Below, in pieces: positions 24,150 through 35,579 of a stretch of 64,000 bases of DNA; the first letter of the stretch is position 1; each line of letters begins with the position of its first letter. Source of the DNA: Anagrus nilaparvatae (Eukaryota; Arthropoda; Insecta; Hymenoptera; Mymaridae); the NCBI GenBank assembly GCA_022575985.1, contig JAKSXM010000147.1, positions 19,750,001-19,814,000 of the forward strand. Direction: 5' to 3'. The position numbers and the translations under genes are program-made. Under the pieces are notes generated by a model that had not been told where the DNA came from, did not search any database, and saw only the letters and a list, made by a program, of their open reading frames with translations.

Positions 24150-24510
24150 TCAGTTTTTGGAAAAACATCGAGAAAGCTCTCGAGTATCTCCCTTCTCCAA
24201 AATGACCTTAGAAACATTGAAATCTGGGCCTACAAAAATAATTTCCACTTTAACAAAGACAAAACAAATTTTATTGTCTTTGGAAATAATTGTAAGGAGC
24301 TCTACACTAACAATACCACATTCTACTTCAGTGGCAGTCACATACCAATATCAAAATCAGTAAAAAATCTTGGTATCTTCCTTGACTCAGAAATGAATTG
24401 GCAAACCCAACTAAATCATATGTTCAAATCCATAAATTATGTGCTCTATAGACTTAGATACTTTAAAAATTTAATTTCCCCCTTACTTCGTAGACGTTTT
24501 TTATTTATGC
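24150..24510 (+). pseudogene. LINE reverse-transcriptase fragment (Jockey-like)
   Basis: An uninterrupted plus-strand frame of about 120 codons, without its own start, reads IEIWAYKNNFHFNKDKTN, then VKNLGIFLDSEMNWQ, then YRLRYFKNLIS. This order (W..kN.f..N..KT, then KNLGI.LD..lnW, then the YRLR...l helix) is the thumb region that follows the catalytic YADD box in Jockey/CR1-type LINE polymerases. The catalytic part and everything after about 24510 are missing, so it is a truncated fragment at both ends although free of stops. Clade is uncertain. Confidence 0.65.
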
Positions 24511-25270
24511 AGACGGTGGCGTCATGGACGGTTGCGACATTTTGAATGTATTATTGAAATAACTTTGTATTGAAGCCATCAAATTTACTCAAACTCTGGG
24601 TATCTTATTATTCCATCAAAACGCATAACTGAACAAGATTTATTAAGTAATATATGACATACACTTGGAGAAAACGACATGGACGGTGGCGACATTTTTT
24701 TTTTGTAAAAGCGTTTTAAAAATTTAAAAGGTTTAATTTTCATAGTTAAAGCTTTCATATTAAAAATTTTAAGTTTTCCACGGTTCATATATAAGTAGTT
24801 AAGTAAGAAAAAAAATACAACCGTGCTTTCAAGTGCATAAATATAGAGTGCGCTCCCATAAAAGGTGGGAAGCTTAAAAATAGCTAAAATTGGGGGACAG
24901 ACTTATATGTGACGATAAGCTAAGAGAATTGCATGAAAATTTGTTTCGTAGAAAAAAATGAGTTTTTGGGACCTAAATACGTCATATGCATCCTACAGAA
25001 AAATTTAAGTTCAAATTTTAAGCCGTTTGTTAATACTCAAAGTTTACAGTTAAGCAAAAGGACAGCAGACGGTGGCGACAATTTGAACACATATGCTCCA
25101 GAAAATTTTTTTATTAAGTTACCAATATATGCATAGTAGGTTGTGACTTTAAAAAAATATTATTTATGAACTTTTTAAAAGAAAAAAAAGTGTAAAAGAG
25201 CTTTAGTTTCGGATATAAATGGAGGGGACACTATGTATACCGTTCCTGCGAAAACCACCCATATATTATT
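24511..25270. other. Non-coding stretch with repeated gacggtggcgacat word
   Basis: A GC-rich 14-15 nt word, gacggtggcgacatt or a close variant, stands out in AT-rich sequence at about 24512, 24525, 24681 and 25068. Nothing else is recognisable. The small plus- and minus-strand frames here have no motif. Confidence 0.4.
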
Positions 25271-25274
25271 ATAT

Positions 25275-25445
25275 TATTTTATATTACAAAAATATATATT
25301 GAAAATTTTCGACTTTTATCAAGTTGTTAACAATCAATACGACTTTGGCAATAAAAGATTTTTTTTGGAAAATTTTATTACTTCATGTTAAAGACAGACG
25401 AATGAAATTTTATGATATTTTCATAGAAAAAACAAAATAAAATAT
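25275..25445 (+). repeat. Satellite family 1, isolated diverged monomer
   Basis: It contains ttaacaatcaatacgacttt, then gcaataaaagattttttttgg and gacagacgaatgaaatttta, a diverged but clear monomer of the array at 21360-22843. It precedes the duplicated hairpin block and the 111-bp satellite. Confidence 0.6.
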
Positions 25446-25451
25446 TAAAAT

Positions 25452-25680
25452 TAACCAAAAGTTGCCTATTGCGGGCAACTGGACCATTTTCGGTAAAAAC
25501 CGATATCATATTCGTGTTCAGCGACCCGAAAAACATAAGTAACCCTTGCGAAAATAAGAAAATCTCCGAAAATTAACCGAAAGTTGCCTATTGCGGGCAA
25601 CTGGACCATTTTCGGTGAAAACTGATACCATATTCGGGTTCAGCAACCCAAAAAACATAAATACCCGTTGAAAAATTCTA
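25452..25680. repeat. 122-bp direct duplication with a GTTGCC hairpin
   Basis: Two copies, 122 bp apart, carry aaagttgcctattgcgggcaactgg. Within it GTTGCC and GGCAAC form a 6-bp stem (25461-25479 and 25583-25601). Both are followed by ggaccattttcggt and a block ending in gcRacccRaaaaacataa. A hairpin-bearing block next to arrays could be a Helitron-type end, but no CTRR terminus is evident. Confidence 0.5.
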
Positions 25681-25739
25681 TCAAACTATCAAGGATAAAA
25701 TTTGTCTACGAAACGGGGCTCCACGTCAGGTCTATTAAA

Positions 25740-28700
25740 AGAGGTCAATATTTGAAAATATTTAAGTGGGGAATATTCTGCTAAATTCAATACTAATATT
25801 TCAATGCTATTATTGCTTAAAAATAATTGAAATTACAACTTTTCTATAAAACAGGAAAGTTTTCGAGAACATTTAAGTGGGGAATATTCTGCTAAATTGA
25901 ATACTAATATTTCAATGCTATTATTGCATACAAATATTTGAAATTACAAAATTTCTATAAAAGAGGACCGTATTCGAAAACATTTAAGTGGGGTATATTT
26001 TACTAAATTCAATACTAATAATTCAATGCTATCATTGCATAAAAACCATTAAAATTACAACATTTCTATAAAAGAGGACAGTATTCGAAAACATTTAAGT
26101 GGGGCATATTCAGCTAAATTCAATACTAATATTTCAATGCTATCATTGCTTAAAAATATTTTACATTACAAAATTTCTATAAAAGAGGACAGTATTCGAA
26201 AACATTTAAGTGGGGCATATTCTGCTAAATTGAATACTAATATTTCAATGCTATTATTGCATAAAAATAAGTGAAATTACAACTTTTCTATAAAACAGGG
26301 AAAAAAATTTAAAGTAGCAATTATTTTGCTTAATTCAATACTAATATTTCAATGCTATCATTGCATAAAAATATTTTACATTACAAAATTTCTATAAAAG
26401 AGGTCAATATTTGAAAACATTTAAGTGGGGTATATTTTGCTAAATTCAATACTAATATTTCAATACTATCATTGCATAAAAATATTTTATATTACAAAAT
26501 TTCTATAAAAGAGGACAGTATTCGAAAACATTTAAGTGGGGCATATTCTGCTAAATTGAATACTAATAATTCAATGCTATTATTGCATCAAAACAATTGA
26601 AATTACAACATTTCTATAAAAAAGGACAATATTCAAGAACATTTAGGTGAGTATATTTTGCTAAATTCAATAGTAATAATTCAATGATATTGTTGCATAA
26701 AAACAATTGAAATTACAACATTTCTATAAAAGAGGACAATATTCGAAAACATTTAAGTGGTGTTTATTTTGCTAAATTTAATACTAATATTTCAATGCTA
26801 TCATTGCTTAAAAACATTCAAATTCAACTTTTCTATAAAACAGGGGAAAAAAATTTAAAGTGGGTTATATTTTGCTAAATTGAATACTAATAATTCAATG
26901 CTATTATTGCATAAAAACAATTGAAATTACAACATTTCTATAAAAGAGGACAATATTCGAAAATATTTAAGTGGGGCATATTTTGCTAATTTCAATACTT
27001 ATAGTTCAATATTATAAAACAGGACAGTATTCGAAAACATTTAAGTGGAGCAAATTTGCTAAATTCAATACTAAAATTTCAATGCTATCATTGAATAAAA
27101 ACATTGAAATTACAACTTTACTATAAAACAGGGATAAAAATTTAAAATGGTGTTTATTTTGCTTAATTCAATACTTATATTTCAATGCTATAATTGCAAA
27201 AAATAATAGAAATTACAACATTTCTATAAAACAGGACCGTATTCGAAAACATTTTAGTAGGGTATATTTTACTAAATTCAATACTAATAATTCAATGCTA
27301 TTATTGCATAAAAACAATTGAAATTACAAAATTTCTATAAAAAAGGGCAGTATTCGAGAACATTTAAGTGGGGAATATTCTGCTAAATTCAAAGTTGATT
27401 ATATTTAGCAAAAATTTAAAGTGGGTTCTATTTTGCTAAATTGAATACTAATAATTCAATGCTATTATTGCATAAAAACCATTAAAATTACAACATTTCT
27501 ATAAAACAGGACAGTATTCGAAAACATTTAAGTGGGGTATATTTTACTAAATTTAATACTAATAATTCAATGCTATTATTGCATAAAAACAATTGAAATT
27601 ACAAAATTTCTATAAAAAAGGGCAGTATTCGAGAACATTTAAGTGGGGAATATTCTGCTAAATTCAAAGTTGGTTATATTTTGCAAAAATTTAAAGTGGG
27701 TTATATTTTGCTAAATTGAATACTAATAATTCAATGCTATTATTGCATAAAAACCATTAAAATTACAACATTTCTATAAAACAGGACGGTATTCGAAAAC
27801 ATTTAAGTGAGGCATATTCTGCTAAATTCAATACTAATAATTCAATGCTATTATTGCATAAATCCAATTGAAATTACAACTTTTCTATAAAACAGGGAAA
27901 AAAATTTAAAGTGGTGTTTATTTTGCTTAATTCAATACTAATATTTCAATGCTATCATTGCATAAAAATATTTTACATTACAAAATTTCTATAAAAGAGG
28001 TCAATATTTGAAAACAGTGGAATATATTTTGCTAAATTCAATACTAATATTTCAATGCTAACATTGCATAAAAATATTTTACATTACAAAATTTCTATAA
28101 AAGAGGTCAATATTTGAAAACATTTAAGTGGGGTTTATTTTGATAAATTCAATACTAATAATTCAATGCTTTTATTGCATAAATACCATTAAAATTACAA
28201 CATTTCTATAAAACAGGACAGTATTAGAAAACATTTAAGTGGGGTATATTTTGCTAAATACAATACTAATATTTCAATGCTATCATTGCATAAAAATATT
28301 TTACATTATAATTTTCTATAAAAGAGGTCAATATTTGAAAACATTTAAGCGGGGTATATTTTGCTAAATTGAATACTAATAATTCAATGCTATTATTGCA
28401 TAAAAACCATTAAAATTACAACATTTCTATAAAACAGGACAGTATTCGAAAACATTTAAGTGGGGTATATTTTACTAAATTTAATACTAATAATTCAATG
28501 CTATTATTGCATAAAAACAATTGAAATTACAACATTTCTATAAAACAGGACAGTATTAGAAAACATTTAAGTGGGGTATATTTTGCTAAATACAATACTA
28601 ATATTTGAATGCTATCATTGCATAAAAATATTTTACATTATAATTTTCTATAAAAGAGGTCAATATTTGAAAACATTTAAGCGGGGTATATTTTGCTAAA

Positions 28701-29234
28701 TTGAATACTAATAATTCAATGCTATTATTGCATAAAAACCATTAAAATTACAACATTTCTATAAAACAGGACAGTATTCGAAAACATTTAAGTGGGGTAT
28801 ATTTTACTAAATTGAATACTAATAATTCAATTCTATTATTGCATAAAAACTATTGAAATTACAACTTTTCTATAAAACAGGGAAAAAATTTAATATAGGG
28901 TTTATTTTGCTTAAGTCAATACTAATATCTCAATGCTATCATTGCATAAAAATATTTAACATTACAAAATTTCTATAAAAGAGGTCAATATTTGAAAACA
29001 TTTAAGTGGGGAATATTCTGCTAAATTCAATGCTAATATTTCAATGCTATCATAGCATAAAAATAATTGAAATAACAACTTTTCTATAAAACAGGACAAT
29101 ATTTGAAAACATTTAAGTGGGGCAAATTTGCTAAATACAATACTAAAATTTCAATGCTATAATTGCATAAAAATATTTGAAATTACAACATTTCTATAAA
29201 ACAGGACAGTATTCGAAAACATTTAAGTGAGAAA
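25740..29234 (+). repeat. 111-bp satellite (family 2), main block
   Basis: There are roughly 31 tandem monomers of about 111 bp: aaaacatttaagtggggtat, attttgctaaattcaatact, aatatttcaatgctatcatt, gcataaaaatatttgaaatt, acaacatttctataaaacag, gacagtattcg. The most constant part is CAATGctatCATTG, a 5-bp stem with a 4-nt loop. Some monomers are shortened (near 27000-27030 and 27380-27420), and local blocks are duplicated at higher order (27360-27720, 28200-28800). It continues at 30950-31445 and 32539-33543 after insertions. Confidence 0.9.
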
Positions 29235-29631
29235 TTTTTTTTTTTTTTTTTTTTTTGCGTAGGAAGTGGAGAAATGCATTACGCATACTGATCAGCATCC
29301 GAACTGACAGTTATGTGGGACTCGACCTACCTTGCCTATACCCACTAAAACTCCACTCCCTTCCTACCTTATGCGAGCCTATCCCGGAACCGTTTTCTCA
29401 TTACTTCAGGACAGGTTCAAGGCCATTTAGTTCTATTCACGAACTCCATATTTTGACTTGCATCCACTGACTCGCCAGTCTGGTTAAGGACTCCGTCATT
29501 CCATCTGGTTGAAATTTCGTCTTTATGTACTGTCATATTCTTAATAAAAATATATGTTAGCTAAAAATATACGTTATTTCTCATTATCATCAAAAAGAAG
29601 GTTAATAAATAAATAAATAAATAAATAAATA
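29235..29631 (-). mobile_element. 3' end of an R1-like LINE inserted in the satellite
   Basis: The plus-strand T run at 29235-29256 is the poly(A) tail of a minus-strand LINE. The following sequence (gcgtagga...gaaatgcattacgcata, then gttatgtgggactcgacct and atacccactaaa-ctcc) matches, word by word, the 3' non-coding region of the R1-type element at 54416-54670, without that copy's terminal hairpin. No ORF remains. The satellite stops at ttaagtg before it and resumes at ttaagtgggg near 30955, so this piece and the Helitron within it probably form one insertion. Confidence 0.6.
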
Positions 29632-30767
29632 CTAGCTGCCTCCGGCTCGCTTCGCTCGCCCCGGCAGCCACCATGAGGGCTACGCCCCCCTGGACCCCTG
29701 CGGCTTTATTTTTCCAAAAATATGTTGTTTTAGGTTACTTAATATTTTGTAAAATAACCTTTTTTATCCGAAGTATTATCTAAAATTTACTAAATCATAA
29801 AAATTACGGGCATATGAACCCAGACAGATAATTAGTAATCAGCAATACAAAGCTTAGCTACCCTTCCATAGGATCCACAAGTGTTCGTTGTTTCCCTCAA
29901 ATACCCATTCTAGGGTTCTGTCTGATAATAGCTATTCAAGTTTCTTTTAGTTACTATATTCAGTTGCTACATCAGTGACTGATAAAAATTAGAAATATAT
30001 ATAATATTAGTCCTAAACTTTTATAATTTTCGAAAAACTATTGTATCTTTTGACAGATCGAACCTATCGTCTTAAAAATTCAGGTGGATACGTAAAAAAT
30101 ATACCCGAATCGAATGAAATTCTTTTTGATAAAAAAACTTTTCCTCAGTTTTTTGTTTTTTTGGTTTTTTTTAAAAATTTAATAAAAATTTTTTTCTTGA
30201 AAATTCAGTTTTTTCAACATAAAAAATTTTTGTCGTTATCAATCGAAACGAAACCTAGCCTATGTTTTGACCCGTAATTTTTGCCGTCTTTTGCCGTAAA
30301 CCCCACGTCTTTAACTTATATCGCGTTCAAGTTTATCTATTTCGGACAAACAAAGATACATAAGTAAAGATTTAGGAAGGATAGGATAGGATAAGATATA
30401 AATTTAAAATCCAAATTTTATGCTGAAAAATATATGTAACTCTGGAAACATCTAACCGATTTGCTTGAAAATTTAGGTGGACACGTAAAAAACAATTCTA
30501 AATCATATAAAAACTTTTCTGATTACAAAAAAATTCCAAGTTTTTAAGTTAATTACGATTTTTTTGAAAATTTACGAAAACATCAAAAATTATCATTTTT
30601 TTGAAAAAACGTTTTTTTGACGACAAAAATTTTCTTTCGCATCAATCGAAATCCTGTATGGCCTATGTCACTTCTGCAATTTTTCCGCGTTTTTTGCCGC
30701 AAACCGCGTCTCTCTAGCTATTATCGTCTAGTCAATCCTATCAAACTAAAAAAATTCTCTATCGGCA

Positions 30768-30775
<8 letters not shown>
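29632..30775 (-). mobile_element. Helitron-like element, copy 3, inverted and near-identical to copy 1
   Basis: In reverse complement this matches copy 1 (14950-16092) essentially base for base, including the unusual TATCC-repeat 5' tract and a 78-codon by-product frame that is identical in both. The CTAG end is at 29632-29635. It sits within a (TAAA)n microsatellite: about seven units precede it, and (TAGA)n and (TAAA)n follow at 30776-30850. Near identity implies recent movement, recent duplication or gene conversion. No transposase is encoded. Confidence 0.65.
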
Positions 30776-30798
<23 letters not shown>

Positions 30799-30949
30799 AG
30801 ATATAGATATAGATATATAAATAGATACATAAATAAAATAAATAAATAAATATTATCCTACCATCTACTATTGCTTGCGGTATCAAGAGTAACTGCAGGG
30901 ATGATAGAATGTTAGTACAACAGCTGCAGTCATCTGGATAACAGCAATA

Positions 30950-31445
30950 CGTCTTAAGTGGGGAATAATCTGATAAATTCAATACTAATATTTCAATGCT
31001 ATCATTGCATAAAAATAAATGAAATTACAACTTTTCTATAAAACAGGACAATATTTGAAAAAATTTAAATGGGGTATTGAGTATTGAATTTAGCAGTATA
31101 TGTACTTATAAATTCAATACTAATATTTCAATGCTATCATTGCTTAAAAACATTGAAATTCAACTTTTCTATAAAACCGGGAAAAAAAATTTAAAGTGGG
31201 TTATATTTTGCTAAATTCAACACTAACATTTCAATGCTATCAAAGCTTAAAAACATTGAAATTACAAGTTTACTATAAAACAGGGGAAAAAATTTAAAAT
31301 GGTGTTTATTTTGCTAAATTCAATACTAATATTTCAATGCTATCATTGCATAAAAATATATTAAATTAAAAAATTTCTATAAAATAGGTCAATATTTGAA
31401 AACATTTAAGTGGGGTATATTTTACTAAATTCAATACTAATGATT
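30950..31445 (+). repeat. 111-bp satellite (family 2), second block
   Basis: The satellite resumes at cttaagtggggaata after the LINE/Helitron insertion, with four to five monomers carrying the CAATGctatCATTG core. The last monomer is cut at aatgatt by the element that starts at 31446. Confidence 0.85.
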
Positions 31446-32337
31446 CACTGAAAAACCGACACCATTGAAGCAATGACTTAGAAGCGATTGAAATATGCCA
31501 ATAGAATATATCATTGATTTGATGGCGCCGCTATTAAACGAATAGCTTCTCGCTATTAATATGACAGTCATTGTTTTGATGTAAATTTTCGTCAAAATAA
31601 AAGAGAATATAAGATTGAATTAATAGAGAGCATACAATCAAAATAATTGTTTTTAATATTTTGATTTAACGTTTAAAAACATTCAATCAATAGAAATTGA
31701 TTTTAGTTCAATAATATTAATAATAACAAAAAAAAGTACGTATTATGCATATGTTTAGGTACTATTCTTTCTCTTTCTATCCTTCTGCGTATTTATTGTT
31801 TACTCAGACTATAATTATGGCTTTTAATGGCGCGCGCGGTGTTTTTGTTTATATTAGTGCTATTCATTATTACTATTATAAAGAAATGGAATTTCCTAAA
31901 AATTATTTATGTTAGATTTAATTATTATTTTTAAATATGCATTCGCTATACCTAGATATGCATAAATTACTCTTAATATTAAAAGGAGTGGGAAAAGTAT
32001 TACCTGTAACATATAGTCTTCAAAATTTTATTATTAATACAAAGAGTCCTGCTGGCGTAATGGATAAGGTCGCTGGTTACTGATCAACACGGTTCACAAC
32101 GATACCCAGTTCGATCCCGGATGAAGTCGCAGTTTTTTTATTTGATAATAAATTAAAAAAAAAAAATTAAATTCATTAATGTATAATAATGTAATAATAA
32201 TTAATAAAAAAAATAATTAATAAAAAAAATCGAAAAATAATATAATAAATTAACAATACCGCCTTAAAAAAAAATACACAAGCGAGGAATAATTAAATAA
32301 GTAAACATTAAAATAAAATAATAAAATAACGTAAAAA

Positions 32338-32372
<35 letters not shown>

Positions 32373-32538
32373 CTTATTTTCTGTTTATTATACATTGAAA
32401 TGATATGTATTCATAATCATTTCAATAGCTTTAAATATTTGAAATAATTTCAATCTCGCCATTGAATTTATGATATCCGTCATTGGCATATATCAATTGC
32501 TTCTAAGTCATTGTTTCAATGATACCGGTTTTTCAGTG
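31446..32538. mobile_element. DNA-transposon-like insertion with CACTG inverted ends
   Basis: The left end CACTGAAAAACCGACACCAT and the right end ATGATACCGGTTTTTCAGTG are inverted repeats that continue for about 55 bp (caatgacttagaagc against gcttctaagtcattg). The insertion splits a satellite monomer: gATT precedes and TTCAATGCC follows, suggesting a 2-bp TT duplication. There is no transposase. The interior holds a tRNA-derived SINE-like unit. The CACTG...CAGTG end resembles the MITE at 353-616, so both may be mariner-like. Confidence 0.65.
32046..32366 (+). mobile_element. tRNA-derived SINE-like unit with poly(A) tail
   Basis: The head resembles a degenerate tRNA. An RNA polymerase III A-box match (TGGCGTAATGG, 32053-32063) is followed 45 bases later by a B-box match (AGTTCGATCCC, 32108-32118). 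The tRNA arms no longer pair well (the T stem has two mismatches), so it is not a functional tRNA. The AT-rich body ends in an A run of about 26 (32341-32366). An internal promoter, an unrelated body and a poly(A) tail are the structure of a tRNA SINE. I could not fix a target duplication. Confidence 0.5.
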
Positions 32539-33543
32539 TTCAATGCCATTATTGCATAAAAACAAATTACAACATTTCTATAAAAAAGGACATTATTCGA
32601 GAACATTTAAGAGGGGACTATTCTGCTAAGTTCAATACTAATATTTCAATGCTATGATTGCATAAAAGTAATTGAAATTACAACTTTTCTATAAAACAGG
32701 AAAGTATTCGAGAACATTTAAGTGGGGAATATTCTGCTAAATTCAATACTAATATTTGAATGCTATGATTGCATAAAAATAATTGAAATTACAACTTTTC
32801 TATAAAACAGGAAAATATTCGAGAACATTTAAGTGGGGAATATTCTGCTAAATTGAATACGAATATTTCAATGCTACGGTTGCATAAAAATATTTGAAAT
32901 TACAAAATTTCTATAAAAGAGGACCGTATTCGAAAACATTTAAGTGGGGTATATTTTACTGAATTCAATACTAATAATTCAATGCTATTATTGCATAAAA
33001 ACAATTGAAATTACAAAATTTCTATAAAACAGGTCAGTATTCGAGAACATTTAAGTTGGGAATATTCTGCTAAATTCAATGCTAATATTTCAATGCTATC
33101 ATAGCATAAAAATAATTGAAATTACAACTTTTCTATAAAACAGGACAATATTTGAAAACATTTAAGTGGGGCAAATTTGCTAAATACAATACTAAAATTT
33201 CAATGCTATAATTGCATAAAAATAATTGAAATTACAACATTTCTATAAAACAGGACAGTATTCGAAAACATTTAAGTGGGCTATATTTTGCCAAATTCAA
33301 TATTAATAATTCAATGCTATTACTGCATAAAAACAATTGAAATTACAACATTTCTATAAAACAGGTCAGTATTCGAGAACATTTAAGTGGGGTATATTTT
33401 GCTAAATTCAATATTAATAATTCAATGCTATTACTGCATAAAAACAATTGAAATTACAACATTTCTATAAAACAGGTCAGTATTCGAGAACATTTAAGTG
33501 GGGAATAATCTGCTAATTTCAAGACTAATTTTTCAATGCTATT
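32539..33543 (+). repeat. 111-bp satellite (family 2), third block
   Basis: About nine monomers of the same satellite resume at ttcaatgccattattgcat and end at tttcaatgctattacagg, where a different repeat begins. Monomers from 33260 to 33500 are nearly identical to each other, indicating recent local amplification. Confidence 0.85.
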
Positions 33544-33544
33544 A

Positions 33545-33775
33545 CAGGGATAGCAAATATTGTAATTTTCCATTACCCATTACAATTAACGAATTTGTAA
33601 TGAGTAATGGAAAATAATAATGATACATTAATAATATTACTAACCATTACTTTTTGTAATGGTTAATGGCCGAAAATTATTAACCATTACAAAAAGTAAT
33701 GGTTAATGGCTAAAAGTCCATTACCATTACAAAAAATGTAATGGGTTGTAATTACATGTAATATTACACAATATT
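33545..33775. repeat. Dense cluster of CATTAC/GTAATG words with perfect hairpins
   Basis: Roughly sixteen occurrences of ATTAC or its complement GTAAT fall within 230 bp. They include aaccattactttttgtaatgg and the mirror ccattacaaaaagtaatgg, so several overlapping hairpins can form. It directly follows the satellite. No gene. It could be a decayed inverted-repeat element or a local palindrome-driven expansion. Confidence 0.55.
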
Positions 33776-33935
33776 TGACTATTTCAATTTTTTCTGCATA
33801 ATAGTATAAAATTGCTTGTTATGATTCAACTATTTGGTTATTTTTTAAGCTGAAACTGATTTGTGAAATTGTGAGATTTATTTAATATAGAGTTTTAAGC
33901 TTTTATGTACAAATTCTATAAATTCTATATAACTT

Positions 33936-34260
33936 TTGGATTTTTTAAAGGAAAAAATTTATTTTTTAGACAAAAATTTTCAAAAAATTAAGTATCAGAT
34001 TGCAGATATCGAGTAAAAACAATAATTCTCGATATTAGTACTTTTATAGAAATATGGAGTAAAGCGATACTTCAGATATTAGTACTTTCTTTGAAAAAAA
34101 TCAGATACTACGTCCAAAAATAAAAAAAAATAATAGTGTTTTTTTATTTTGTTTATGCAAAAAATTGAGTATCAGATTCGATATAGAGCAAAAACCATAT
34201 TTTCAGATATTAATACTTTTAAAGAAGTAAATTAGGTACTACGTCTGAAAAGAAAAAAAT
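33936..34260. mobile_element. Fragment of the 5505-8110 foldback family
   Basis: It contains caaaaaattaagtatcagat, gatatcgagtaaaaacaata and actacgtccaaaaataaaaa, the same succession as the tandem units in the arms at 5505-8110. It is single-armed and abuts the next foldback directly. Confidence 0.55.
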
Positions 34261-34267
34261 ATTGCGT

Positions 34268-35579
34268 GTCTTCAAAACTGCCCAACAGTTTTTTTTTCTC
34301 CGAAAGTACTGCAAAAAATAAGTTACCAGCCCAATTTTCAGCTTCCCAGAGCGAAATCTCGATTATTGACAGCCATTTTTGTGTTTTCTATATACTTTTA
34401 TAAAAAAAATAAGAAAAATGAGGGATAATTTTTTATATTTTTTCTGTTAAAAACTATCATTAACATGAAAATTTTTTCCTCTTTATTCCAGATAGGAAAT
34501 TTCCCTGGCTATCCGATTCCGGGGTTAAAAACTTTTTTTGAGCAGCGCATGCGCAAGGAATCACTAAGATAGGCCGATTTTTTTCAAAAGTCGTTTTTTT
34601 AAATGCCTATTAGTGAAAAGTCTTCTAAACAGGCTTAAAATTTTCCTTAATCCTTATATTTTTAGGCAAAAAAAAAAATTTCGATGGGGCAATGCTTTTT
34701 GGGAGCTGTAGATAAAAAAATAGCAGTTTTTAAAAGATCATTTTTTACAAATTTCAAATTTCCAGCCAAGTCACGTGACCAATCAAAAGTCTTACCAAAA
34801 ATTTGGATTCCGCGAGAAATTTTACATAAGGATATATCTTTTCGTGTTTTAAGAGCGTTTATGTTAAAGCAGCGAAATTTTAAATTGAAAGATTAAAATA
34901 TCTCATTTTTTTAAATTTTTCTATTTTTAAAATTATACCAAATTATTCAAAATTAATCAGAAAATTCTTTATTATTTCACTGTTTTAACATGAGAGCTCT
35001 TAAAAACATAAAAAGATATATCCTTTTTTAAAATTTCCCGCGGAATCCAAATTTTTGGTCAGATTTTTGATTGGTCACGTGACTTGGCGAGAAATATGAA
35101 ATTTGTAAAAAATGATCTTTTGAAATCTGCTATTTATTTATCTAGAGATCCCAAAATCAGTGTCCCATCAAAATTTTTTTTTTAGCTAAAAAATATAAGG
35201 TTTAAGGAAAATTTTAAGCCAGGTTAGAAGACTTTTCACTAATAGGCATTTGAGAAATCGACTTTTGAAAAAAAACAGTCTATCTTATCGGATCCTCGCG
35301 CATGCGCTATTCAAAAAAAATTTTTGACCCCGGAATTAGATATCCAGGGAAATTTCCTATCCGGACCTAAGATGAAAAAATTTTTCATGCTAATGTAAGT
35401 TTTTTACAGCAATAATAAAAAAAATTATGACTCATTTTTTTTACGTTTTTTACGACAGTCAAAAACACAAAAATGGCTGCCAAAAATCGAGATTTCGCTC
35501 TGGGAGGCTAAAAATTGGGCTGGTTACTTATTTTTGGTAGTACTTTCAAAAAAAAAAACGCTTTGGCAGTTTTGAAGAC
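34268..35579. mobile_element. 1.3 kb foldback element
   Basis: The left end gtcttcaaaactgcc and the right end ggcagttttgaagac are exact mirrors. The arms pair throughout, for example cccagagcgaaatctcgat against atcgagatttcgctctggg, and aagtcacgtgaccaatcaaa against tttgattggtcacgtgactt. The centre is near 34923. The 70-codon plus-strand frame inside the left arm is a by-product of the palindrome. It carries the word ggaaatttccctggctatccg, also seen near 23104. Confidence 0.75.

Noticed and set aside
32046..32130. Functional tRNA gene
   Set aside because: A and B boxes are present but the acceptor, anticodon and T stems do not pair properly and a poly(A)-tailed body follows; a SINE-like unit fits better.
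21360..33543. CRISPR array
   Set aside because: Whole monomers repeat with no unique spacers, in clearly eukaryotic DNA; these are satellites.
34684..34896. 70-codon frame starting MGQCFLGAVDKK
   Set aside because: It lies wholly in the left arm of a foldback element; no family motif, and the right arm counterpart is disrupted.
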